From Zeugodacus cucurbitae (Eukaryota > Arthropoda > Insecta > Diptera > Tephritidae): a stretch of DNA of 64,000 nt. A model generated the notes under the pieces. The model saw nothing but the letters and a program-made list of their open reading frames with translations, was not told the origin of the DNA and did not search any database. A program made the translations under genes and the position numbers. Of the stretch, positions 35,922-46,545 are shown in pieces. Where the stretch lies: NCBI RefSeq assembly GCF_028554725.1, contig NC_071668.1, forward strand, positions 56,525,732-56,589,731. The letters run 5' to 3'. Positions within the stretch are counted from its first letter, which is position 1; each line of letters opens with the position of its first letter.

Positions 35922-36150
35922 CCCACCATAACTATTTCCCCCAATGACAATACCATTGACAACCAAACGAATATCCGAAAATGTTAACGTTTAACACTTT
36001 TAGCTTAAAATGTAATATTCTTTAATTGTATGAATACATGAGCAAATTTAAAATTTCAAATCAAATTGTTTATTTTATTAGAAGTTTTGTTTCATACCAG
36101 ATCTTAAGAAAAGCGCCAAATTCTTTATTTCATTATCTTGGGTCTCGATG

Positions 36151-36529
36151 CAGCGATGTTTTATATTAAAATGTTTATTTTTTGAAACTGTCTTAATAAA
36201 AATAATGACACTGATACTGCGAAATGGTCGGAGGAGTGGAAACAAAACACTCGTTTGATATTTGGAGCAAGCATCCCACCAAAATCTGGCATGTCATATT
36301 TTCATATATATTATCAACAATTACAACGACGAAGTTGTAGAGTTGGTCCTATTAATAAGAATAAAATAGAAATTTGGTTGACATGAAAAGTGTATTTCTG
36401 GAGTGGTATAAACAGGCTTCTTAGTACAATATTTAGCATATTCGATTTTTTTTTCGTTTGAGTTATAGCACTTTATAACTTTTCGGACATTATGTGGGTG
36501 TGACGAAAGTCCGATTTCGATTAAAAAAC
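36151..36529. other. 3' flank between arginine-rich gene 1 block and TREX-like A
   Basis: No gene recognised. On the minus strand this is the 3' flank of TREX-like gene A; an AATAAA on that strand near 36175-36182 could serve as its polyadenylation signal. Confidence 0.4.
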
Positions 36530-39500
36530 TTAAAAGTGACCGTTGCAATTTAAATTCGACTTCAAGTCCTGCGAAACGGTAGTACCCACAAATATTTCCT
36601 CGAAAGGGAAGGCATGATTTTTTGCATATTCATAAAAACTTTCGCCATATACTTGTATTAAATGCAATAGAGCCGCCACATTTGCTTCAGCAGATGGCTT
36701 TCTTCCATAATTAAACCCAAAAATTCTTTCATGCATATTTGCTACATCATAACTGTTATTAGCGTTGTTTGCAAATAGATTTCGCCTAACTTTTCGCAGT
36801 ACGACTGTAGATGTTGTAGGCATTGAATCGTTTGCTTGACGACGTTTGATGCCCGTAACGATCTTTTGAGTAGGCGTGGTTTCGTTACCTGCCTGCCAGT
36901 TGGTTTTTGCTTCAGCATCGAGCCGTTCTGCAAGTTGTAGTACTGTCTCTGGTTGGTTTTCTGCATTGTCTACATTTACTATCAGTTCATCACACAGTTC
37001 AAATATCCTTTGGTTAATTATCTCGCTCTTTGAACATCCAGACGTCCTTTCTTTGTTTCGGTCATACACATCCGGGAAATCATAACTGTTATTAATATCG
37101 CTTGCAAATTTTTTTATTTTAATTTTGTGCAGGGCGGCTGTTGATGATGTAGGAATTGAATCGTTTGATTGACGACGTTTGACGCCCTTAACGATCTTTT
37201 GAGTATGTGTGGTTTCGTTACGTGCTTGCCAATTGGTTTTTGTTTCAGCAACCAGCTGTTCTGTAAGTGATAGTATTGTCTCTGGTTTGTTCTCCGCTTT
37301 GTTCACATTTACTCTAGGGTCATCACAATGTTTAAATATCTCGCGTTCTGTAGATTCAGAAGTCCTCTCTTCGTTCCGGCTATCAGCATTGTCCACATTT
37401 ACTGTCGGTTCATCACAAAGTTCGAATATCCTATGATTAAATATCTCACTTTCTGAATGTTGAGAAGTCCTCCGTTCGTTTCGGTGATCAGCATTGTCTA
37501 CATTTACTGTCGGGTCATCACAGTGCTTAAATATCTCACTTTCTGAAGATTCAGAACTCCTCTGTTCGTTTCGGTTATCAGCATTGACTACATTTGATGT
37601 CGGATCATCACAAAGTTCGAATATCCTATGATTAAATATCTCACTTTCTGAATGTTGAGAAGTCCTCCGTTCGTTTCGGTGATCAGCATTGACTACATTT
37701 GATGTCGGATCATCACAAAGTTCGAATATCCTATGATTAAATATCTCACTTTCTGAATGTTGAGAAGTCCTCCGTTCGTTTCGGTGATCAGCATTGTCTA
37801 CATTTACTGTCGGGTCATCACAGTGCTTAAATATCTCACTTTCTGAAGATTCAGAACTCCTCTGTTCGTTTCGGTTATCAGCATTGACTACATTTGATGT
37901 CGGATCATCACAAAGTTCGAATATCCTATGATTAAATATCTCACTTTCTGAATGTTGAGAAGTCCTCCGTTCGTTTCGGTGATCAGCATTGTCTACATTT
38001 ACTGTCGGGTCATCACAGTGCTTAAATATCTCACTTTCTGAAGATTCAGAACTCCTCTGTTCGTTTCGGTTATCAGCATTGACTACATTTGATGTCGGAT
38101 CATCACAAAGTTCGAATATCCTATGATTAAATATCTCACTTTCTGAATGTTGAGAAGTCCTCCGTTCGTTTCGGTGATCAGCATTGACTACATTTGATGT
38201 CGGATCATCACAAAGTTCGAATATCCTATGATTAAATATCTCACTTTCTGAATGTTGAGAAGTCCTCCGTTCGTTTCGGTGATCAGCATTGTCTACATTT
38301 ACTGTCGGGTCATCACAGTGCTTAAATATCTCACTTTCTGAAGATTCAGAACTCCTCTGTTCGTTTCGGTTATCAGCATTGACTACATTTGATGTCGGAT
38401 CATCACAAAGTTCGAATATCCTATGATTAAATATCTCACTTTCTGAATGTTGAGAAGTCCTCCGTTCGTTTCGGTGATCAGCATTGACTACATTTGATGT
38501 CGGATCATCACAAAGTTCGAATATCCTATGATTAAATATCTCACTTTCTGAATGTTGAGAAGTCCTCCGTTCGTTTCGGTGATCAGCATTGTCTACATTT
38601 ACTGTCGGGTCATCACAGTGCTTAAATATCTCACTTTCTGAAGATTCAGAACTCCTCTGTTCGTTTCGGTTATCAGCATTGACTACATTTGATGTCGGAT
38701 CATCACAAAGTTCGAATATCCTATGATTAAATATCTCACTTTCTGAATGTTGAGAAGTCCTCCGTTCGTTTCGGTGATCAGCATTGTCTACATTTACTGT
38801 CGGGTCATCACAGTGCTTAAATATCTCACTTTCTGAAGATTCAGAAGTCCTCTGTTCGTTTCGGTTATCAGCATTGACTACATTTGATGTCGGATCATCA
38901 CAAAGTTCGAAAATCCTATGATTAAATATCTCACTTTCTGAATGTTGAGAAGTCCTTCGTTCGTTTTGGTTATTAGCATTGGCCACATTTGATGTCGGAT
39001 CATCACACAGTTCAACTATTCTTTGGTAAAATATCTCACTTTCTGCATATTCAGAAGTCCTCTGTTCGTTTCTGTTATCAGCATTGTCCACATTTGATGT
39101 CGGATCATCGCACAGTTCAACTATCCTTTGGTTAAATATCTCGCTTTCTGCATATTCAGAAGTCCTCTGTTCGTTTCTGTTATCAGCATTGGCCACATTT
39201 GATGTCGGATCATCGCACAGTTCAACTATTCTTTGGTTAAATATCTCGCTTTCTGCATATTCAAAAGTCCTCTGTTCGTTTCTGTTATCCGCATTGTCCA
39301 CATTTGATGTCGGATCATCACACAGTTCAACTATCCTTTGGTTCAATATCTCGCTTTCTGTATATTCAGAAGTCCTCTGTTCCTTTCTGTTATCAGCATT
39401 GTCCACATTTGGTGTCGGATCATCGCACAGTTCAACTATCCTTTGGTTAAATATCTCGCTTTCTGCATATTCAGAAGTCCTCCGTTCGTTTCGGTTATCG

Positions 39501-41724
39501 GCATTGTCCACATTTGATGTCGGGTCCTCACAATGTTTGAATATCTCGCTTTCTAAAGAATCGGAAGTCCTCCGTTCGTTTCGGTTATTAAGATTGTACC
39601 CATTTGTTGTCGGTTCATCACAACGTTGGAATATCCTTTCGTTAAATATCTCGCGTTCCGAACATTCGGAAGTCCTCCGTTCGTTTCGGTTATCAGCATT
39701 GTCTACATTTATTGTCGGCTCATTACAAAATTCGAATATCCTTTCCTCAAATATCTCGCAGTCTAAAGATTGAGATCTCATCACACATTCAGATGTCCGC
39801 CGTTCGTTTCGGTTATCAGCATTGTCAACATTTGCTGTCGGTGAATTCGAAAGTTGGAATACCCTTTGAGTAACTATTTCACTGTATAAAGATTTTGATC
39901 TCATCTGTTTGTTTTGGTTTTCCTCGTTGCCCACATTTATTGTCGGGTCATCACAATGTTTGAATATCTCGCTGTGTGAAGATTCAGAAGTCCTCCGTTC
40001 GTTTCGGTTATCAGCATTGTCCACATTTGATGTCGGGTCATCACAATGTTTAAATATCTTTTCGTTAAATATGTCGTCTTGTACAGACTCATCGGTTGTA
40101 TGTTCATTTATATCTCGAAAAGCACATGTAGCGTCCATGCACAGTGTATTAGGCGGCATTTTCTATACAATTAAGCAAAAAAATATAACTAAGTTTTATT
40201 TATCATAGATTATATTGTTATAGTTTTAATTAAATGACTAGTGTGGTATTCTAAGTATTTAACCAATCAAAGAAAAATCAGAGTTTTGAAAAAATCGTGT
40301 TTGGTACTCTCATTACTAAATTTTGAAACTCAAAGAAGTTGGGGATTTTAGAAAATACGGTAAATGAGGAAGCAGTTCGTAGTCGGTGGAAATTTATTGT
40401 GACATTGTTATTGTCCAACACATCAAGCCCAGTTATGTAAATACTGATGAAGTAATGTGGCATCAAAAATCATACGAAACTTTTTAGAAACCCCGAGGAA
40501 TACTAAGAACATGACATATTCGCAAGTTGGCAACTCAGGATATGATGAGTTGTTCCATATTAAAGCGGAATTTGGTCTATAAGTGCCAAGACAACGTGTA
40601 CAACAAATTTTGAAAGAAGACTTAAATCTTAAATATGAATTCAAAGTGTTTAAACCGCGCATATAAGATCGCCATAAAAACGCATGCATCTTTTTGGAAA
40701 AATACAGATTTGAAGAAGTAGAGTTTCTAAATTTGATATTTTGTGATGAGAAAACATTAAATTTAGATGGATAATAAGTATTGGAGGGACCTACGCTCCT
40801 CGCCATACTTACTATAAGCGCAAACTTGGCGGTGGATCTCTAATGATGTGGGCTGCTCTTAGCGCCAAAGCGAAGTCTCCCATTTGCCTTGTGTCAAGTC
40901 GTATGTAAGCAAAATATATATGAAATTGCTGGACAGTGAACTTATCACGTTTGCTAAGGTATGTCACGGCGACAACTGGGTGTTCCCAATTAGCTTTTTT
41001 CTATGTTATAAAATGAAGTTTTATTAATTTGGTTACTTCTTCTTTTAGCAGGGTATATGCACAAATATCAATTTTCCTGAGGTACACATTCCTTTACGAT
41101 GGTCCATATAGTAATCGGTAAAATTTAAATATGTGTCATTCAATAAAAGTTCTGAAGTAAAGATTTTTAAAATACGACTTCTACAACTGTTACCGCCATC
41201 TTTTACGACACACTTTAGTTTATATGAAAAATAATAATATTTTACGCACCAATTGTAATTCGTCCAGTTTATGTTTGATAATTGGAAAACAGAACTCATT
41301 GCCACGATCTGCAATCAGACAAGTAGGTTTTCGCATATGTGCAATGAAGCTGATGAAAGCATTGCCCGAGTCTTCATTAAATGAATCGTTGTTGGGTCCT
41401 ATTTTGAAGATCAAAATCGTATATTTGTTTATACTTTTATGATATGTAAATATGTAGTTACTCACCAATTTTTTGTTTAATTGACAACTTATGCAAAATA
41501 CGCGGTTTTTTTGGTATCACTAATTTCGTTGCACTGTTAATACTTTTCTTTGTTTCCGCTTCGAGTTGGTTTGTGGGAAACCCGTACATACAAAATTCAT
41601 TAATTGCAATGCTGGAATCGTTTAAAGGTGAACCTTTTATTTCGTCGTTTTTTGTTTTTTTTTTGAGCAACACGAAAGAGGCTATCGTGCGCTGCTCGCA
41701 ATCACGCTGAGAGCTTTCTTCCAT
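36530..41724 (-). CDS. TREX-like degenerate exonuclease paralog A with expanded repeat domain
   Basis: Three exons on the minus strand: 41724-41466, 41398-41250 and 40162-36530, in phases 1 and 0 as in the intact TREX gene at 59405-60539. The joined frame would be 1,346 aa. Exon 1 (MEESSQRDCEQRTIASFVLL) and exon 2 (TCLIADRGNEFCFPIIK) align without gaps at the nuclease motifs, but the motif residues are gone. Exo I FDLET is LKKKT, the Exo II Asp is Cys, and Exo III HCAEAD is PSAEAN. Exon 3 opens KMPPNTLCMDATCAF, matching SLPCDILCVDSLMAF. The loop that follows has grown to about 1,100 residues of acidic, Asn-rich repeats. The C-terminus (VAALLHLIQVYGESFYEYA) is conserved. Nuclease activity is very unlikely. 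A nucleic-acid-binding, scaffold or decoy role is inference. Intron 2 carries a dead Tc1 element. Confidence 0.75.
37400..38960 (-). repeat. Near-identical 105/90-bp coding repeats in TREX-like A exon 3
   Basis: The landmark TTCGAATATCCTATG recurs at 37421, 37616, 37721, 37916, 38111, 38216, 38411, 38516 and 38711, and with one change at 38906. Spacings are always 105 or 195 bp, so the array is built from a 105-bp unit (35 aa, SEIFNHRIFELCDDPTSNVV...) and a 90-bp unit (30 aa, SEIFKHCDDPTVNVDNADH...). Both are multiples of three, so the frame survives copy-number change. Older, more diverged units of the same kind continue to about 40100. The near identity in the middle implies recent expansion or gene conversion. 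Confidence 0.95.
40456..40990 (+). pseudogene. Tc1-like transposase remnant in intron 2 of TREX-like A
   Basis: The plus strand decodes in shifting frames to a Tc1/mariner-superfamily transposase. Fragments are NLIFCDEKTLNLDG at about 40733-40773, then YWRDLR, then a GGGSLMMWAA-like stretch and KSPICLVSSRM, ending in a GDNWVFP-like piece near 40985. Stops and frameshifts occur throughout and no terminal repeats are evident. Confidence 0.6.
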
Positions 41725-41835
41725 AATACTGAGCAGCTAAATTGCGAGCGTTGCGACCACAATCACAAATGAGTTAAATTTTTACAGAATGTGGTGTGTA
41801 CACCAAGCGAGTTCCAAAGCGTTTTTCTCTTATGG

Positions 41836-42110
41836 GTTATCAGAATCGAATAATATTATAACGGGTTGCTCTTTATTAGTGCGAGAAATACAGAAATTAA
41901 ATATGTCGGCAGCTGAAGACTCTTTTTTCATTTGTTGATCCAAAATCCGAAATGCCAGAAAAAAATCCACACACAGGATGTCACACGGAAGGCTCTGTAT
42001 AGAAAGAATGAAACATGTATACATAAATATATAATATAGGATATACAAATATATTTTTCGTATTAAATTTGACTTGTTGAACGTCCGTTTCAATATCAAA
42101 AAGTATTTGG
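41836..42110 (-). pseudogene. Fragment of a catalytic-type TREX gene (exon 2 end, intron 2, exon 3 start)
   Basis: The minus strand reads RTFNKSNLIRKI, then an intron-like stretch ending TTTCTATACAG, then SLPCDILCVDFFLAFRILDQ. This matches the intact gene at 59405-60539 including its intron 2, far more closely than paralogs A-C do. It breaks off at FDSDNP followed by a stop. It shows that the intact gene itself, and not only the degenerate type, was once copied into this region. Confidence 0.8.
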
Positions 42111-43125
42111 AAATATTAAGTATATAAAGATAGCTTAATCATGTTCTATAATATGAAACTATATAAACATTTTATTTCTTCTAACGGTTTTGATAAGTCA
42201 AAATAATAAAATTTTATTCTTTCACTGATGATTACCGTCCAGTTTTGTTAATCCAAAGGGTTGCGGTCGTAAACATGAATGAGTTTATATTTTGCGGCCG
42301 AGCGTGCACACACTAGACGCGATCCAAAATGTATCTGAGTTTAAAATAACATTTTGGGAGATATACTTAAAGCCATACAATGTTGTTTCTTATATTTGGA
42401 CCTTATCAACCGGAATTGAATGTGCGATTTATGGAATAGTAAAAAGTTAAAGTGTTTTGTGAACTTGACTACTTTATCGATTAACAGGAAAAAAGATTAA
42501 CCGATTTGATTGTTGTTGTTGTGGTGACCAATCTAATCTAAATTAATCTCCACTTTTTGCATTTATAGCTTATCGCTTCAAACATTAGACGTTATGACTT
42601 TTTCTAATTAATTTATACCGTTCATGTTATATTTGTATTATCGCAACATGCTGCACAGAGTATAATAGATTGTCCTAAAACTAAACGTTTGATATAGGAT
42701 TATAATCTATTTTTCATATTTGGTACAGAAGACCACACTAGGGAGGGGCATATTTGGTTACATTTTTTTGCGATTGTGGGCTTGACAGCGCGCTTATATC
42801 TTAGCAAATTTAAAAGAAAAAAGAATGTGATTAATACGAATGATGGATTTGTTTGTAGAGAAATAATAGAAATAGGAGGTACATCTCCTAGATCACCATT
42901 TCATAACATTTTCAAGCAAGAAGTAGAACCAAAAGGGATATGCAAAACGACTTTTTTAGAATATCTGAAAGTTTTGCCGATATTTTATAAATAGCCAGCC
43001 ACAGGCCCTGTGTTCCTCATATTCGGTATCTGGGACTTTGAAAGATTATAATTTCGTCAACGTTTAGATGAAACGTGGCACACATTCAATGTAAAGGCGT
43101 TTAATGCCGATATATTTTATTGGTT
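42111..43125. other. Duplicated non-coding flank with repeat pieces
   Basis: No gene seen. Segments are shared with 47880-48180 (TTTTGCGGCCGAG, GGAATTGAATGTGCGATTTA), 48600-48710 (AATGATGGATTTGTTTGTAG), 49240-49380 and 58010-58400. This marks the stretch as the upstream flank of each TREX-like duplicate. The 72-codon open frame at 42776 lies in repeat-derived sequence and is not kept in the other copies. Confidence 0.5.
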
Positions 43126-43320
43126 CATTCCAGCTTTCCAAGTGTTCGATACAGTACCCGCTGATGGAAGCAGAGTAAGAGGAAGAGGAAGAGGTCCACT
43201 AATTTGGGAAAATAAGATGAAGAGTGACCTGGTTTCATTTGGTATTTCCAATTAGCGCTAAATCGCGCGAAAGAGAGACGAGTGGAGCGCTAGCGGAACG
43301 TGAAAGCGGTGCCAATTACA
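43126..43320 (+). pseudogene. RTE-type retrotransposon remnant
   Basis: The plus strand reads AFQVFDTVPADGSRVRGRGR, then SDLVSFGISN, then ARKRDEWSASG, with two stops. This is the C-terminal tail of the same non-LTR type as at 33285-33750. Confidence 0.5.
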
Positions 43321-43576
43321 TACATACATTTGTGGCTAAGTATAAAATATGCTTAATTAACAACATACAGACAACTTTTCTGTGTATAATTTATTTAAAC
43401 TTTTATACAAAACCAAATAATGATATTGATATGCTTTTACAGTAGAATAAACATCAAATTGCGAATAATTATATTTGAACATTTTCAAGCGGTTGTTTAT
43501 TTAACGTTCACAAGTGTTTCTTTTAAATATTTCATCATGATAATATGAATAGTTTTGGAGCAAGCTGAATATTTTA

Positions 43577-43584
43577 CTATAAAA
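43577..43584 (+). promoter_or_regulatory. TATA box of arginine-rich secreted protein gene 2
   Basis: CTATAAAA, 67 bp before the ATG, at the same position as in copy 1 although the sequence further upstream has diverged. Confidence 0.6.
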
Positions 43585-43650
43585 ACCTATGCTATTCATA
43601 CACGAAGCATAGTCGTACTTGTACGTCTTGCAATACGGTTATTTGAGAAT

Positions 43651-44112
43651 ATGAAATCTTTATATTTACTTTTGGTGGGGCTTTTAGTCCTTTCGACCAA
43701 AACTAGTTTTATAGCAGCACAAAGTTCAAATCCGACAGATCCAACAACTCTCCCAGCAAATGCAGCCACCACTCCAGTAGCTGGGTCTGCAACCCCGGCA
43801 CCTGTGGCAAGGCCACCAGCACCAGCTCCTCCTGCAGGATCTGCAAATCCAGCGCCAGTAGCAGGATCTCCAACCCCAGCGCCAGCCGCAGGATCTCCAA
43901 ATCCAGCGGGCAGCGGCAGTGCGGCTAGCAATGCTGCAGCCAGAAGAAGACGTGCCGCAAGAAGAAGACGCGCAGCAAGACGTGCACGTAGAAGACGACA
44001 ACGGGCAGCTAGAAGAAGAAGGCGTCAGAATAGGCGACGAAGGCAACAACAAAGAAGAAGAAGACGACCAAACCGCGGTGGACGAAGAGGTGCCCGACGT
44101 CGTGCAAACTAA
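43651..44112 (+). CDS. Secreted Pro/Ala-rich protein with poly-arginine tail, copy 2
   Basis: 153 aa, intronless, signal peptide MKSLYLLLVGLLVLSTKTSF. It differs from copy 1 by a few substitutions (for example M-K-S for M-R-S, SSN for STN) and by nine extra residues in the linker (an added ANPAPVAGS-like repeat). The arginine tail and the following 3' flank are identical to copy 1 at the nucleotide level, apart from a base or two past the stop. The more diverged upstream sequence contrasts with this and points to recent gene conversion or strong constraint on the coding part. Role unknown, as for copy 1. Downstream lies the broken TREX-like B on the opposite strand, the same arrangement as copy 1 with TREX-like A. 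Confidence 0.8.
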   Translation: MKSLYLLLVGLLVLSTKTSFIAAQSSNPTDPTTLPANAATTPVAGSATPAPVARPPAPAPPAGSANPAPVAGSPTPAPAAGSPNPAGSGSAASNAAARRRRAARRRRAARRARRRRQRAARRRRRQNRRRRQQQRRRRRPNRGGRRGARRRAN

Positions 44113-44340
44113 CCCACCATAACTATTTCCCCCAATGACAATATCATTGACAACCAAACGAATATCCGAAAATGTTAACGTTTAACACTTTTAGCTTAAA
44201 ATGTAATATTCTTTAATTGTATGAATACATGAGCAAATTTAAAATTTCAAAACAAATTGTTTATTTTATTAGAAGGTTGGTTGCATACCAGATCTTAAGA
44301 AAAGCGTTAAATTCTTTAATTCATTATCTTGGGTCTCGAT

Positions 44341-44690
44341 TAACTCAAGCTTTCTAGGCGTATGAGCTGCCCAGAAAAAGGTATTAAACAAAGTTATCAT
44401 AAATTATCGAAGTTATCGTATTGTAAAGATACATATACTTTCATATATTTTAACGATTGCTTAGATTATAAATTTTTTAGAGTATAATTGTTTACTGTCT
44501 TTGACAAGTTTTGTAGGTTCGTCATCTCTATGGCAGATTGCCGATTGAAGCTGTGTCGGATAGCTGAGAGAGCAGACATATCAGAAACCAATGAGCTTTT
44601 TAACTAGCGGACTTTATGCGATGACCCCTCTCTTAGCTCCACATCTTGGCAGGCAAATATTTCTATCATCTGAACTGTCAAATCGACTGA
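44341..44690. other. Non-coding stretch between duplicated block and jockey remnant
   Basis: No gene recognised. The part from about 44500 may belong to the 5' side of the following retrotransposon, but I cannot decode it. Confidence 0.35.
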
Positions 44691-45420
44691 GAAAAAAAAA
44701 ACATTTTTATATTAAGACAGTTCCTACACAATGGAAATGTGCGGAGGTTATAATGATTCCAACAACCAAACAAACCCGAAAATATTTTGTTGTCCTACCG
44801 TTCTATTAGCTTGCTGTGGTCATTCTCTAAAGTATTCGAAAGAATACTTCTGAGTAGATTGTTACCAGTTTTGGATAAATGCAATATAATACCGGAACAT
44901 CAGTTTGGGTTTAGGAGAGGTCATGGTACTCCAGAGCAATGTCATCGTATATTGAATATAATTACAGTATTCCTTGATATACAACAATCAAATTGACCGA
45001 GTCTGTCCTTTACATAATATTCACTGCTGATCTTCCTGTTGTCGATGATGTTCATGTAGCCACTTACGCAGATGATACAGCTATAATTGTATCCAAAAGT
45101 ACTGCGGTAGTAGTAACTCAAGTTATTCAAAATGAAATAACTGAAATTCAGCGATGACTTAAGAAATGGAAAATAAAGGTAAATACTGAGAAATCGAAAC
45201 ACGTCACATTTGCATTGAGAAGAGGAGATTGTCCGCCGGTATTTTTAAATAATACACAAATTCGTCATAGTGATTCTGCAAAGTATCTCGGACTCGATAT
45301 AAATCGAAGAGTAACTTGGGAAAGCCACATTAAAGGCTTGAGAAAGAAACTCAAGATAAAAACAAAAAACAAAAAACAACAAGAAAAAACGTTAACTTCG
45401 GCTGTACCGAAGCTAATATA
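44691..45420 (+). pseudogene. jockey-type non-LTR retrotransposon remnant, reverse transcriptase
   Basis: Frames on the plus strand give TQWKCAEVIMIPTTKQTRK, then YRSISLLWSFSKVFERILL, then IIPEHQFGFRRGHGTPEQCH, then a YADD catalytic box at 45065-45076, and finally SAKYLGLDINRRVTWESHI. These are the reverse transcriptase blocks of jockey-like elements in order. Frame changes and stops (for example after LDIQQSN) and a missing middle piece make it inactive. It is cut off at both ends and its right end abuts the broken exon 3 of TREX-like B. Confidence 0.75.
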
Positions 45421-45993
45421 AGCTGCTTTAGACGTTGTGGGCGCTGAATCGGTTGATTGACGACGCGTGACGCCTGTACCGATTTGTTTAGCAGGTGTGG
45501 TCTCGTGCTTACCAGTTGGTTTTTGTTTCGAGCCGTGCTGCAAATGTTAGTACTGTCTCTGGTTGGTTCTCTGCATTGGCAACATTTACTGTCGGTTCAT
45601 CAAAAAGTTCAAATATCAGACTTTAGATTTATATTCACTGTCGGCTCATAACACATTTCAAATATCCTTTGGTTAAATATGTCGGCTTCTCCAGACTCAG
45701 GCGTTGTACGTATAGATGAACGTACATATATTTCGAAAATCACATGTAGCGTCCAGACATAGTATATTGGGCGACATTTTCTATATATATAAATAAAAAA
45801 TAACACTTGATAAAATAAAAAAAAAATTGGTATGAATGTAGGTACGTTTGTATTAAAAAGTAAGGTCTAGTAAAGTGCTTGAACCATTTTAATAAAAAAA
45901 AAAACTATTTTCTTTTTAGGGTTCAGTAATTTGTATGAGGCGGTTTTTGGTTCATTGCCACAAGTGTTATTTATTATAGTATAAATTGTTATA

Positions 45994-46300
45994 CAGTATT
46001 CTCCGTTTAAATGCCCCTTTTTAACATGCTAGACTTTTGAGACACTTAAACTGGAATGGCGCTTAAATGAATTCCGCTTAAGTGCCTCGAGGTACTTAGC
46101 TTTTTGTCAAATACTTCCATATAATATTTTTTCTTTTAGAATGAAAGTCATATTTTTTTCTTATTATTAACAAAAATACTTTTAAATAACAATAAATATG
46201 GAAAAAAACATTACAAAACAAATACTAAAAGGCACTTAAAAAAAGGAAAATTGCAAACAATTTTTTACTTGTGGCTTAAATAGGCACTTATAAGCGGAGT
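45994..46300. mobile_element. Possible pogo-like MITE in intron 2 of TREX-like B
   Basis: The left end CAGTATTCTCCGTTTAAATG resembles the ends of pogo-type elements, and an inverse-like CACTTATAAGCGGAG sits near 46285-46299. No coding sequence. The right tip is obscured by the adjoining RTE remnant and the arms match only loosely, so this is tentative. Confidence 0.35.
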
Positions 46301-46545
46301 CGTATAAATCGTACAGCTACAGCTAATCGTTCCATCGTCTGCGGAATTCGCCGTTGCCAATGCTTAAGGGACCATAAATCTTCCGCAAAATCTTTCTCTC
46401 GAAAACTCTTAGTGTCGCGTCATCGGCATTGGTTTTTGTTCGTCGAGAGAGGATTTTACTTTTCAATTGCCTACTCAGTCCAAAGTAGCACCTGTTGGCC
46501 AGAGCGATTCTGCGTTAAATTTCCAGGCTGACATTCTAAGAGATA
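46301..46545 (-). pseudogene. RTE-type retrotransposon remnant
   Basis: The minus strand decodes to NVSLEI-like, RRIALANRCYFGLSRQLKSK and then FERKIL-like fragments followed by GPLSIGNGEFRR, the post-RT region of the same non-LTR family. A short internal gap and frameshifts are present. Confidence 0.55.

Larger units (their letters stand above)
35156..36150 (+). repeat. Segmental duplication, left copy (pairs with 43378-44340)
   Basis: Aligned blocks start at CTGTATATAATTTATTTA and end at TATCTTGGGTCTCGAT in both copies and include a whole gene. The upstream halves have diverged by substitutions and indels, while the coding and 3' flanking parts are almost identical. Confidence 0.85.
43378..44340 (+). 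repeat. Segmental duplication, right copy (pairs with 35156-36150)
   Basis: See the left copy for boundaries. This copy has a 27-bp insertion in the proline/alanine part of the gene. Confidence 0.85.

Noticed and set aside
35520..35966. 148-codon minus-strand Ser/Cys-rich frame opposite the arginine-rich gene (also 43726-44157)
   Set aside because: Pure complement of the AGA/CGT-rich tail; composition is dictated by the sense strand.
39084..39773. 229-codon plus-strand open frame rich in Ser/Leu (and similar frames at 36876, 37209, 39909, 50200, 50566, 51565)
   Set aside because: Antisense shadows of the TREX-like coding repeats; repetition of a stop-free unit keeps the opposite strand open too.
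40423..40806. 127-codon minus-strand open frame in intron 2 of TREX-like A
   Set aside because: The plus strand of the same stretch decodes to a decayed Tc1 transposase, which explains the sequence better.
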